Below are positions 1-9,843 of a stretch of DNA of 64,000 nucleotides, one piece after another (the stretch's first letter is position 1; each line of letters begins with the position of its first letter). The DNA comes from Acanthornis magna. Its lineage: Eukaryota; Chordata; Aves; Passeriformes; Acanthizidae. The stretch covers positions 62,001 through 126,000 of the forward strand of contig JAWUZG010000136.1 of NCBI GenBank assembly GCA_036785705.1, given 5' to 3'. The notes under the pieces were generated by a model. That model was not told the origin of the DNA, did no database searches, and was given only the letters and a program-made list of their open reading frames with translations. A program made the position numbers and the translations under genes.

Positions 1-545
1 TCCAGTACCAAAATAAAGAGATTAGAAAGCACAAGAATGCAACTTATCTCTATTCTCCATGAGAAAGAAGAGAAAGATTTTAAAACAGCGCAACTACACT
101 ACACAGTTAAAGTGCCTCAAAGTCAGCAGGACATCTTATCATCCTCAAAAAAGCCACGAATTGGTACAAACACACGTGACAGGGGTGTCACTGTAAGATA
201 TCCCTTGAGGAGCCCCATCACAGCTGGACCAAACCATACAGACTTTACGCTCTCCCTGCACAGCAATTCCCATCTCCAGCCTCCTCTCCTGCACCCACAC
301 AGGAACAAGTGTGGTTGCACTGTTTTGAAATTCTTTCTGCTCTTTCTCAGGGAGAACATAGATAAGTTGCATTCTTTCACTTTCTTAATCTCTGTGTTTG
401 GTATCAGGTGTTATTTGGCTGTGACCAATGGTTTTAGGAGGTGGATTTCTTTTCTGACCAATAGTTGCTAGAATATTAATGGTATAAAAACCCTTCTGGT
501 AAATAAACTGTCCCTTTCGCCATCTTGACGTCGTCTGCCTGCCTT
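1..545. mobile_element. Endogenous-retrovirus LTR pair in inverted orientation
   Basis: Bases 314-399 are the near reverse complement of 11-94, so two copies of one LTR segment face each other around about 220 bp of unique sequence. The right copy runs on the + strand into LTR-type promoter signals: CCAAT boxes near 424 and 457, TATAAAAA at 483-490 and AATAAA at 502-507. The left copy is cut by the window edge. The open frames here arise from this inverted repeat and are not genes. Family assignment needs a repeat library. Confidence 0.65.
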
Positions 546-1125
546 CTTCTCTCAGCCAGCTCCTGCAGCCTCGGGGAAACTAAGCCACAAACAAGCCCTT
601 TCCAGCCCCTCCAAAGCCCATTTCCCTGGGAAGTGCCACCATTGCAGCTGGAGCTGCCCCTCAGTGAGCAGAGGACGCTGTGCCCACCCTGTGCCCTGTG
701 TCTGCTCCCTCGTGTCACCGCTGTGACCCTGAGCTCTGCTGCAGATCAAAACATCTTCACTGAGTGTTGGGGAGGATGAAATAGGAAAGCCTTATAAATA
801 TGATTACCTGGCAAAAGATGCTGAGAATATGGAAACTATGAGCGAGATTGAAATGAAGACAAAGCTTTGAGATACCAAACCCCAGTTACTGAGTAACTGG
901 AAAACAATGGTATGGCCACTGAAGGTAATCCCTTTTTTGATTAAACAATTCCCCTCTTTGATTAAATAATTCCCCTTTTTTATTAAACAATCCCCTCTGC
1001 TTGCAGGCAGGTCCAAGGGTCAGAGCAGACCCTACCAACTCAGCAGAGGGTCCAAAAAGCAGTTTTTAGAGTTTAAAATATAACGTCGTATGGTAATGCG
1101 ATGACTCTCATAGGCTGTATGTAAA
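546..1125. other. No gene recognised; short A/T-rich tandem repeat
   Basis: No gene is recognised. Three imperfect copies of a roughly 21-bp unit (core CCCCTTTTTGATTAAACAAT, variable) lie at about 926-996. The rest is unassigned and may include LTR-flanking retroviral sequence. Confidence 0.4.
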
Positions 1126-1436
1126 TGTTGTAGGATTTGTAGCTTGTTCTAGATTGGTTAGTGAAAATTAGAATATTCAGCACAGAAGATGATTTATTGT
1201 ATTGTAAACGGCAACCACGGTATTATTTGATCTTCTTCTCTTCTCTTCTCTTCTCTTCTCTTCTCTTCTCTTCTCTTCTCTCTCTCTCTCACCTCTCTGC
1301 CCTGCTCTGAGCTGTGTCTGGCAGCTCCTGGCAGGTCCCCTACACTCACACCTTTCACAATAAACTTCGTGCTCTAAGACCAAACTTCAGAGATCTCTTG
1401 TCTCCGTCCCGACTGTCCGAAACAAAACCGGGGACA
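1126..1436 (+). mobile_element. Probable solo LTR with a pyrimidine pentanucleotide tract
   Basis: The segment starts TGTTGTAGG and ends CGGGGACA, giving the TG...CA termini of an LTR of about 310 bp. It contains an ATTGG (inverted CCAAT) box near 1154, a long (CTTCT)n tract and AATAAA near 1360, followed by a terminal R/U5-like stretch. I do not see a clear target-site duplication, so the edges are uncertain. Confidence 0.55.
1231..1290. repeat. (CTTCT)n microsatellite grading into (CT)n
   Basis: About ten uninterrupted TTCTC pentamers are followed by five CT dimers. All purines lie on one strand, a configuration that can form triplex or slipped structures. It lies inside the probable LTR at 1126-1436. 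Confidence 0.95.
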
Positions 1437-2449
1437 AATGCCACAACTGTGCTCATCATCTTTGCCTTCCCTTCTCCCCTCAGAGCTCTCCCTGCTTCCA
1501 GAAGTTCTCCATGGGTAGAAATGTGTCAATTTGCATCGCCTTCCACCCATTTTGAGGCTCCCAGCACATCCACCAGAGTGGGTACTCCCGAAATACGTGG
1601 GACTCACTGCAGCAAGAGGGAAGCAGAGACATGGCACAGCAGCTCCTGTGCTTTCTAGGATTTTCTCATCTTCCTCACAAATTTCGCCTTGAATTTCATC
1701 ACATTTCGCCAATCCTGTGGCCTTGAAGTGTCACCAGATTGCAAATAAAAGAACTGAGGATAAAACCTCGGCCTAGGGAGAAAGTGGCTGCTCATTTTCC
1801 CTCCTCGTTTGCTCCTCCCATGAGTTGTTTTGTCTTCGCTCTGAGATTTCCTGTACTTTCCTGTATACAGGAATTTCCTGTACAAACCTATAGGTTTGTC
1901 TATGCCTCCTTCAAACTCCAGGACAGCCTGTTTATATCCACTGGGATATCCAGAAATTCAGCTGGAGGTTTACCCTCCCTCAGCTAAGCTGAGTTTGTGT
2001 CTCAACCTCCCCTGACACCACTGGATAGGTAAACCTGACTTTAACACGGGGAGAGCCTTTTGCTGTCTGAAAACTATCCTGAAAGCACAATGTGGTGTTC
2101 ATCCCAAGGGAATCCCAAGGGAATCCCAAGGGAATCCCAAGGGAAGCTGGGGTAGCCAGAATCCACGGAGCAAACTGCCAAAGGGAAGGGGCTGACCCCC
2201 TGAATCCAGGCTGCAGGCACGGGAAAAAGGCAGCAGGGATCTCTGAATTCCCTGCTCTTGGATTTTGCTCTTATCTGAGCATCTGCTCTTCCTTCCTCCC
2301 ACAGTGACCAGCCTGAGATGGGAGGTGAGTTTCCTCAGAACCCATTCCAGGAAAATCGAACTCCTATCAGATAAGAAGGAGAAGGTGGGGAGCTTTGGGA
2401 TGAGCTGCAGGACAGGAAATGGGTGGAGGTAGGGCCAGGTTAGAAACAG
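1437..2449. other. Intergenic, no gene recognised
   Basis: The only structured element is a four-copy 11-bp tandem repeat (unit ATCCCAAGGGA) at 2101-2144. No coding or RNA signal is seen. Confidence 0.5.
2101..2144. repeat. 11-bp tandem repeat, 4 copies
   Basis: Four consecutive copies of ATCCCAAGGGA, the last ending in GGGAAG. The copies are identical, which suggests a recent, slippage-derived array. Confidence 0.9.
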
Positions 2450-2665
2450 GATCACAAAACCATGAAATGGTTTGGGCTTTGGCTTAAAGTCCATCCAGTG
2501 CCACCCCAGCCATGGCAGGGACACCTTCACCATCCCAGGCTGCTCCAAGCCCATCCAGCCTGGCCTGGGACACTTCCAGGGATCCAGGGACAGCCACAGC
2601 TTCTCGGGGCCTCCCCACCCTCCCAGGGAACAATTCTTTCCCAATATCCCATCTGACCCTGCCCT
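2450..2665 (-). mobile_element. CR1 LINE 3' fragment
   Basis: It reads as the reverse complement of the CR1 3' end, from a decayed tail (CCATGAAATGGTTTGGG) through TGCCATGG.CAGGGACACCTT to AATTCTTTCCCAATATCCCA. It is truncated at its 5' end, as nearly all CR1 copies are. Confidence 0.9.
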
Positions 2666-2959
2666 CTGTCACTTAAAACTCAGGATGACCTCAAGACAGG
2701 ACAGGTCCACAGCAAACATTAGAGATAAAGTGAGTGTGTGATCAGAGGTTGTTTTCTTCTACCTGGGGCTCTTTCCAGCACTCAGCACCTTCTGTCTGGC
2801 AAGATCCACGAGTTCAGGGAGCAGGGAAGGGAGAAACACCACGCAGAGAGACACATTCCCATCTGCTTGTCTCCAGCAACAGGCAGAAACTGTTGGAAGA
2901 AAGCAATATTTTCAGCTGAGATGAGAGGTTGCTGTGTAGGACCTCACACCGAGGATCTC

Positions 2960-3035
2960 CTCTGGGATCAAGCTCACCCAGATCTTCTGGGATCAACTCA
3001 CCCAGATCTTCTGGGATCAACTCACTCAGCTCCTC
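2960..3035. repeat. About 25-bp tandem repeat, 3 copies
   Basis: TCTGGGATCAA recurs at 2961, 2986 and 3010 within three similar units that each contain CTCACCCAGATCT or a variant. Confidence 0.8.
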
Positions 3036-3295
3036 TGCTCTGACCCCACAAACCCCAAGGGGAAAGCACCAGAATCCCAACGGAGAGGACAGAAGTTCAT
3101 GGCTCCAGCACTGCAGCCGCTAAAGGACTCAAGATCTCCCAGCTGGAGGAGGAAATCAGCCCAGGGATGGCAAAAAGATGCAATTCCCTGCAAGTCCTGT
3201 TCCTAGGTGTTTACAAAGCTGCTGTGTTCTGGTGTCTGGCAAGTTCAGAGGAACCTTTTCACCTCCAAGTGTGGAGCCTGCAATTAATAAACCTC

Positions 3296-3335
3296 CTTTT
3301 ATTCCATGAATGTGGAGCCATTCATGGAATAAAAG
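3296..3335. repeat. Perfect 17-bp inverted repeat with 6-nt loop
   Basis: The arm CTTTTATTCCATGAATG (3296-3312) is followed by TGGAGC and then the exact reverse complement (3319-3335). It would form a stable hairpin in single-stranded DNA or RNA. It does not sit next to a gene. Confidence 0.9.
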
Positions 3336-4434
3336 CCACTGTGTCCAGCAACGGTGTGTGCATTTAAAAACAAAATTAAAAAAAAAAATTTAAATAGACT
3401 TTTAAAATTAAAATTCAATAAAAATTCAAATTTTAAAAATTAAAATAGACAAGAAGGTTTCAAGTATGAAAAAGCAGGGACACAAATGACCATGATCCAG
3501 GTGTAATTAAGCCACTGATGAGTATCTTTAGGGCTGAAGAATGATCAGGCCCCCAGCACAACATGGAGCATTGTTAGAAGGAAGCAGCTGGCAAGAGAGA
3601 CAGGTATTTTTTTTTCTCCTGTCACGAAGCCAGCAAGTCTCCTCTTCCACAGCAATTATTTGCCTCAGATGCCTAAAAATACAATGCTCTGGGATTTGGA
3701 AAACTTCTCTTTTTTAAAACAAAATGAACGCTTTGAACTCTTTTGTCGTGAAGCGAGTCAGCAGATGCGTGGATTTCGTCTCAGCTCCATCCCAAAGCTT
3801 ACCCAAAGCCCTGTCTCAGTCTCAAGTCTGCTGTGGATTGTTTTAGGCAATCCCATCACTCTGGAGGTGTCAAATCCCAGTCCCCGTTAACCTTGGCTCT
3901 GCCGCCAGCGCATTCTGGGCACAGGTGAGGAGGGAAGGGAGGCGGCGGAGCCCCCGCGGTAATTAACGCCACATCTCGAGGCGCTCCCAGACAATCTCCA
4001 CTCGTCACCCAAAATAGCCCCGTGGCAGCAGCTGCAGAGCTCCTTTTAGCTCCAGGCGTGCCTGCAGCCCACAGAGATGAGGGATGCGGGCTGGGTGCTC
4101 TGCTGGCTGCTGGCAGCAGGGCTAAGGAGCACTAACCCCTCCTTTATCACCATTTCTGCTTTTTTTCCGTGTTCCTAAGTCTGTGTCACTCCCCTCCTGC
4201 TCAGCCCTCTCCCCCGCGTCGATCTTTGCCACCTGTTGAGCAGATTCAATGGAACGGGGTGGAAATGTCCAGCGGAGGGATGGTCTGAAGGAGGTAGGAG
4301 CCCTTCGGGCATCACTGCTCACAGGGGATGGTCAGCACGAGCCACACTCCAGCCTGTGAAGAGCATTCATGGTTCTCACGTTCCTCAGGGGAAGATTGAT
4401 ATTTTCCTCCTCAAAAGCCTCTCCAGCAATCGCA
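3336..4434. other. Intergenic; A/T-rich patch, then a GC-rich unique segment
   Basis: An A/T-only patch lies at about 3365-3450. From about 3890 to 4080 the sequence becomes GC-richer with CpGs (GGCGGCGGAGCCCCCGCGGT), then GGTAATTAACGCC. It could be a small regulatory element; no gene is seen. Confidence 0.35.
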
Positions 4435-4439
4435 GAGCC

Positions 4440-4945
4440 ACAGAAGCACAGAGTCACACAATCGTAGCATCATAAAATCATAGAATCATAGAATTGTACT
4501 GTCACAGAATCATAGAATCGTAGAATCACAGAATCATAGAATCATAGAATTGTGGAATCACAGAATCATAGAATCATAGAATTGTAGAATCATAGAATCA
4601 TAGAATTGAAGAGTCGTAGAATCATAGAATCACAGAATCGTAGAATCATAGAATCATAAAATCATAGAATTGTACAGTCATAGAATCGTAGAATTGTAGA
4701 ATTACAGAATCATAGAATCACAGAATCATAGAATCATAGAATTGTACAGTCACAGAATCACAGAATTGTAGAATCATAGAATAATAGAATTGTAGAGTCA
4801 TAGAAACATAGAATCATAGAATCATAGAATTGTACAGTCATAGAATCGTGGAACTGTAGAATCATAGAATCATAGAAACATAGAATCACAGAATCACAGA
4901 ATCGTAAAATCATAGAATCATAGAATAATAGAATCACAGAATGGT
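4440..4945 (-). repeat. Expanded CR1 tail: about 60 units of an 8-bp repeat
   Basis: The unit CATAGAAT and its variants (CACAGAAT, CGTAGAAT, TGTACAGT) repeat in an 8-bp register for about 500 bp. It runs directly into the CR1 3' end at 4946, so it is an expansion of that element's own tail. Variant units recur in order, giving a higher-order pattern. Confidence 0.93.
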
Positions 4946-5285
4946 TTGGGTTGGAAGAGAACTTAAAGCTCATCTCATTCCACCCCCTGCCATGGGCAGG
5001 GACACCTTCCACCATCCCAGGTTGCTCCAAGCCCTGTCCAGCCTGGCCTGGAATGTTCCCAGAGATGGGAACTTCTCTGGGTGACTTTCACCAATGTTTT
5101 ATTACCCTCATTGTAAAAAATTTCAGCCTAATCTCTCACCTAAATCTCTCCTCTTTTTAGTTTAACACTACCAGCCCTCGTCCTGCTGCAACAGACCCAA
5201 CGAAAAGCCTGCCCCCATCTTTCCTAGGAGCCACCTTTAAGTGTTGAAAGGCCACAAAAAGCTCTCCCCGGAGCCACCCTTCCTC
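4946..5285 (-). mobile_element. CR1 LINE 3' fragment attached to the expanded tail
   Basis: ATGGTTTGGGTTGGAAGAGA begins the reverse-complement CR1 end. Matching blocks continue through AATTTCAGCCTAATCTCTCA and TCCCCGGAGCC, which belong further up the 3' region. The copy is diverged and 5' truncated. Confidence 0.88.
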
Positions 5286-6024
5286 TGCATCCATGGCTAC
5301 CACGTGTCCCCAGCCTGTGTCACTGAGGAGGGAGGGTTTTTTGGGGTTTTTTTTAGTGTTGTTTGGAGATCCCAAAGCTTCGGCTGCGTGAGTCATTCCC
5401 AGCACCAAACCCACCCGTGCCATTTCATAAGCTCTTCCCTGGGAGTTTGTTCGGCTGCTCCCGATCCGCCGCTCCCAGGCATGTGCTCTGCAATCTGTGG
5501 GAGGAAATACTTGCTCAGATCCTCCCGGGTTTGCCCTGAACTCCTCAAAAAACCGGGAAAGGGATGAAACAGAGCGTTTCCTGCCAGCGGAGGGGATCTG
5601 ACCTGGCACTAAACCCATCGCCTGCAGAACAGTCACTGGAGAGGAAAGAAAGGACAGAGAGGAAATGCACAAGTCCTTTTCCATTCCGTACGCCCGGGCT
5701 CCCAGCGAGGAAATCCAGTGCCAATGAATTATACAAATGCTTATGCAATTAGAAGGAGCTACAGTCAGTCCTCCTGCAGCCAAAAATAGCTGTGTGCACC
5801 AGCAAAGGGCCTGCCTGCCTTCACATCTCGTTAGGAGGAGAAAACACTCCGGGCTGCTGAGTGGGAGAAGCTTCAGACAGAACAAAATATCCCAGGCTGG
5901 GAAGGCTGGAGGGCAAAGAGACACAGGGGTGGAACACACAGCTGGCCCCACATGTTCTCCTTCCCAGTGGGTGCCTTGGAATGGTGGAATTATTGGTAGG
6001 AATACCAATAATTGACCAAAATCA
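5286..6024. other. Intergenic, no gene recognised
   Basis: Unique sequence of mixed composition. The 309-codon minus-strand frame across 5157-6086 borrows both ends from CR1 and has no recognisable domain. Confidence 0.5.
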
Positions 6025-6172
6025 TTGGAATGGTTTTGGTAGGAAGTGACCTTAAGAACCATCCAGTCCAACCCAGGTTGCTCCAAGCCCTATCCAGCTT
6101 GGCCTTGGACACTTCCAGGGATCCAGGGGCAGCCACAGCTTCTCTGGACCCTCTGCCAGGGCCTCATCATCC
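6025..6172 (-). mobile_element. CR1 LINE 3' fragment
   Basis: The reverse-complement CR1 end runs from ATTGGAATGGTTTTGGTAGG to GCCAGGGCCTCATCATCC. It abuts an oppositely oriented CR1 tail at 6180. Confidence 0.88.
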
Positions 6173-6179
6173 ATAAATT

Positions 6180-6246
6180 CAGGTCACTGGATGATCTTTA
6201 AGGTTTCTTCCAACCCAAACCATTCTGGGATTCTGGGATTCTATGA
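6180..6246 (+). mobile_element. CR1 LINE extreme 3' end, sense
   Basis: GGATGATCTTTAAGGTTTCT and CCAACCCAAACCATTCTGGG lead to a TTCTATGA tail. Only about 65 bp of the element is present, so it is a very short 5'-truncated insertion. Confidence 0.88.
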
Positions 6247-7670
6247 GAGATGGCCCTGAAATTCTCCCCTAAGCATCTACACTGCCAAGCGGGAAAGGGC
6301 TGGAAAATGGACCTCTCCCAGCAATCAGACCTGGGGGAAGTGTCCAGACTGATGGGAAAGGTTGCCATGGGGCAGGACTGAGCACAGCTCTAACCCCTGC
6401 TGGTCTTTGGGCAGGAAGATGAGGAGGTTTAGCCTCAATTCACAGGATTCTTCAAACTGGGATTTGGATACACCCGTCCTGTGCGCTGGCCAGGGCATGG
6501 AGAGGAGCCTGGAGGAGAAGCAGAAGTGCCATCTGGGCTTGGCAGAGACGCTCCCGAGATCCCTGTTCTTGGCAAATCCCAGCACTGCCGAGGCCTTCCA
6601 GGATAAAGTGGCAACGGACCAAAGATGCCAACTCAGCTGCACTTGGCCCAAGGTGCAGAGAGGGGTGGAAGGGGGCCAGGAATGCTCTGGGAGTCCATGG
6701 GAGTCACCGGAGATGTGAAATCCTTCCTGGCAGCAGCGCTGCTGCCAGGGGGAGGCAGAGGCTGCGAGTCCCAGAAATGCCACCGTGGCAGGAGATGATG
6801 AGAGGGGAAGATGTTGAGGTGGTACACACTGTTCTTGAATAATTCTGTGGAAAAAAGGTGGAAAGACAAGTGATCAGCAAGCTGGTCTTCTTCTGGTGGT
6901 CCATCCCAGGGTGGGAATATCCCATGGACACACCTGTGTCCACAGAGGTTGAAAATCATTGATTAAAATCTGCCAACAGCAAGGCTTGGAGATGGCAACT
7001 GCTCCTGGATGTGCAACCAGAGCTGGAAAACACACCTGAGCCACACCTGACAGCCTCCCAGATTCCTGAGGGCACCTCAGGTGACTTCTGGCACAACCAT
7101 CAGCCCACCACAGTGAGACCCCACGCTGGTGACGGTGGTGGTGACACCAAAAGAAATCACTCCATCCCCAGAGCCTGAGCCAAAGAGGGACCAACGAGAT
7201 CCCTGGGATTTATGGCACAGTCCAAGGGCGGTCACTTGGTGGAACATTTCACATCTCCGCTTGTCTGGGAACAGAGCAGAGGCTCCAAACGCTGTGTCTG
7301 GAGCGTGTTTACTATTTGGGAGCGGGAGGTGCTGCACGCAGCAGGATCTCTCCAGCCTGCCAGGGAATTGATGTCAAAGTTTTGCTCATGGAAAAAAACA
7401 TATTGTGGTAGATAATGTTCTTGCTGACAAGCCAGATGTCAAAACATGGCAGGATAATGTTACTGAAAGCCTCAGCTGCTCTAAAAGGGAAGCGAAGAGA
7501 TGATTGTTCCTTCGTTAGACATCAAAATTTGATGGCATATCACTATGACTGAAAGGCTCATGCGTGCTTAAAATAAAACAGGGCTGAAAGTAGCCTGGGA
7601 TATCAGCTGGGGACTTTCCTGGGAGAGGCTGACCACGTTTGGTCTCTCTTGTGTGCACACTCAGAGCCAG
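6247..7670. other. Intergenic, no gene recognised
   Basis: Unique, moderately GC-rich sequence becoming A/T-richer after 7380. Overlapping open frames on both strands show no conserved motifs. Confidence 0.5.
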
Positions 7671-7680
7671 GAGAGGGGCG

Positions 7681-8640
7681 GTGTCGCAGTTGAGATGGTC
7701 ATGACAAGTAAAAAGTTCACCACAACAGCTTCTTGGTCGGAGAAAAAGAACTAACGCTTTATTTTCCAAAGCTTTTTTATACTATTTTCTAACTTTCATG
7801 TCACACATCCATTGGCTCTCAATTCACCACCCCACGGAATAATTGGCTACCTACAGCCAGAACGACATCTTGTAAAAACACCACCTGCATTGTTGGGATC
7901 CCAGCGAGGAATGGACTACAGCACACCAATATGATGCTCTGATAGCCAATTTTATTATTATAAAAGCTTATTTTTTATAACATAACTAGTTCCGTATACG
8001 TGATCGTACTATAATTACACATACCTATGATTGGCTGCGCTGCTTTGTTCACACGGATAATTTCTCTAATGATTGGATAATTATTATTCATAAACTATTC
8101 GCAAGCTATTTGTAAGCAACACTACTGCTTGTTACAATATCCCAAAATTTTGTTCCTTGCTTCCACATTCTTGTTACTTGCTTCCACATTCTCTCATCAC
8201 TTCAGCAGATTTTTCTTATTGCTTCAGCGGTTTGCAACTGTCCCTTCATTGTTCTTTTACACCTTCTACAGTTCCTTCATTGTTCTTTCATACTCTTCAC
8301 AGTTCTTCCATTGTTCTTTCATACTCTTCACAGTGTTCTCTATTATTCTTTCATACCTTTTACATGTCGCTGAGAGCTCGCGGATAAATTGAAACAGGCG
8401 GAGAGCTGACAGAAGTAGCAAGAGAGAGTTTATTAAAAATTCGTTTCTTACATAGATGTTAGGAGTCTACCGGTGATTGATCATAGCCATCCACCCCCCC
8501 GGGGCGATTGGCTGAACTCTTACAGCACCCAGTTCCAAAACAAAGATTAGAAAGAGCAAGAAGAATTCAGCTTATCTTTGTTCCCCATACGATTCATGAG
8601 AAAGGAGAAATCTCAGAATAGTGCATCCACATTTACAGTT
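7681..8640 (-). mobile_element. Cluster of three LTR-type segments, all antisense
   Basis: Three LTR 3' ends read on the minus strand. They terminate at plus-strand TGTCGCAG (7681), TGTTGGGATCCC (7891) and TGTCGCTGAGAG (8365). Each is preceded on the minus strand by a poly(A) signal or variant (TTTATT at 7758, 7951 and 8429 on the plus strand). The first two also have TATA-like boxes and CCAAT boxes. Bases 8533-8610 match the LTR segment at 11-94. The arrangement suggests serial or nested LTR insertion. No retroviral coding frame is visible. Internal edges are uncertain. Confidence 0.65.
8243..8364. repeat. About 30-bp tandem repeat, 4 diverged copies
   Basis: Units containing TTCATTGTTCTTTCATACTC repeat with about 31-bp spacing from 8243 to the LTR boundary at 8365. 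Repeats of this kind are common in LTR U3 regions, which fits their place in the LTR cluster. Confidence 0.8.
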
Positions 8641-8857
8641 CCTCCACTGCCCAGGCCCCAACACTGCATGAAGTCGGGTATCTCAGTTTATGAATTCCTG
8701 CTTGTTTTGAACCAGAAAGCAACTGTGAGAATTTGGAACTACAGACTGCTCTCACGCTGAAGTAGCTCTCACTGCATGCCTACAGTCCCCACAGGGCAGG
8801 GCTGTCATGAGCTTTGCACACCTCTGGCAAGACCTGATCCACCACAGGTGAGTCCAG

Positions 8858-9110
8858 ACAACAGAATCAGAGAATTATTTAGGCTGGGAAATCCTTCTTA
8901 GATTATCCAGTCCAACCATTGTCCCAGCAGTGCCAAGGTCACCACTAAACCATGTCCACAAGTGCCACATCTACACACCCAATAAATCCCTCCACCTCCA
9001 TCCTGGGCAGCTGTGCCAGGGCTGGACAACCTTTCCAGTGAAGAAATTCCTCCTAATATCCAACCTAAACCTCCCCTGTGCAAGCAAAGGTCTGTCTAAA
9101 CCCACGCTGG
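8858..9110 (-). mobile_element. CR1 LINE 3' fragment
   Basis: A second CR1 subfamily type in reverse complement: CAGAATCAGAGAATTATTTAGG, then TCCAGTCCAACCATTGTCCC, CACCACTAAACCATGTCC and CTCCTAATATCCAACCTAAA. Confidence 0.85.
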
Positions 9111-9339
9111 ACAGTAGCCCACAGTGATGGCTCCAGGGCCATGTAAGAGCTGTGAAGTCTGGGACAGTGACTTCCCCAGGACACACTGCTGTGGTCACTC
9201 ACTGGAGTGACTCTCAGCCCATTTCTTGTCCTGTCCCCTGGCTCCTGAATGTCCCCAGGGAAGGCTGATGAGTAGCTTTGCTCACAGCAGGTCCCAGGTT
9301 GCCTCTAGAAGATGAATTGGACTTAGACAGCATTTCCTT

Positions 9340-9475
9340 TTTTCTTTCCAATATCTGATCTAAATCTCCCCACTGTCAATGTGAAGCCATTCCCCCTGTC
9401 CTGTCACTGCAAGTCCTTGCTAAAAGTCCCTCTCCAGCTCTCTTGGAGTCCTTTGGGTCCTGGAAGGACCAACAG
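9340..9475 (-). mobile_element. CR1 LINE fragment lacking its 3' end
   Basis: CTTTCCAATATCTGATCTAA, then CCATTCCCCCTGTCCTGTCA and CTCTCTTGGAGTCCTTTGGG match the inner CR1 3' region in reverse complement. Confidence 0.8.
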
Positions 9476-9701
9476 CAGCTCAGCCAAAGGCATCACTGAT
9501 TTGGTGACACCTCTGTGACCCTGGTCCTGCAGACAGAACTGCTGTGCCACCAGAGAGCTGTGAATCATCAGCTGGATCATATCTTGCTGTCCTGCCAAGG
9601 TTGTAAGGGAATCCTGAAAAACATAACAATGAGAAGGTTTGGGCTGGTTGTTGGCTTTTTTTCCCCCCTGAACAAGTGTGGTATTATTTAATTTTACATG
9701 C

Positions 9702-9843
9702 ATAGAATCATGGAATGGTTTGGGTTGGAAGGGACATTAAAGACCATCCAGTGCCACCCCTGCCATGGCAGGGACACCTTCCACTGTCCCAGGTTGCTCC
9801 AAGCCCTGTCCAGCCTGGCCTTGGACACTTCCAGGGACACTTA
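9702..9843 (-). mobile_element. CR1 LINE 3' fragment
   Basis: CATAGAATCATGGAATGGTT begins a well-preserved reverse-complement CR1 end, which stops near TTGGACACTTCCAGGGACAC. About 140 bp is kept. Confidence 0.92.

Noticed and set aside
4758..5030. Minus-strand frame with repeated YDSMIL-like units
   Set aside because: It is a translation of the 8-bp CR1 tail array and not a repeat protein.
5157..6086. 309-codon minus-strand open frame
   Set aside because: It runs through two CR1 fragments at its ends, has no recognisable domain and lacks splice or promoter context.
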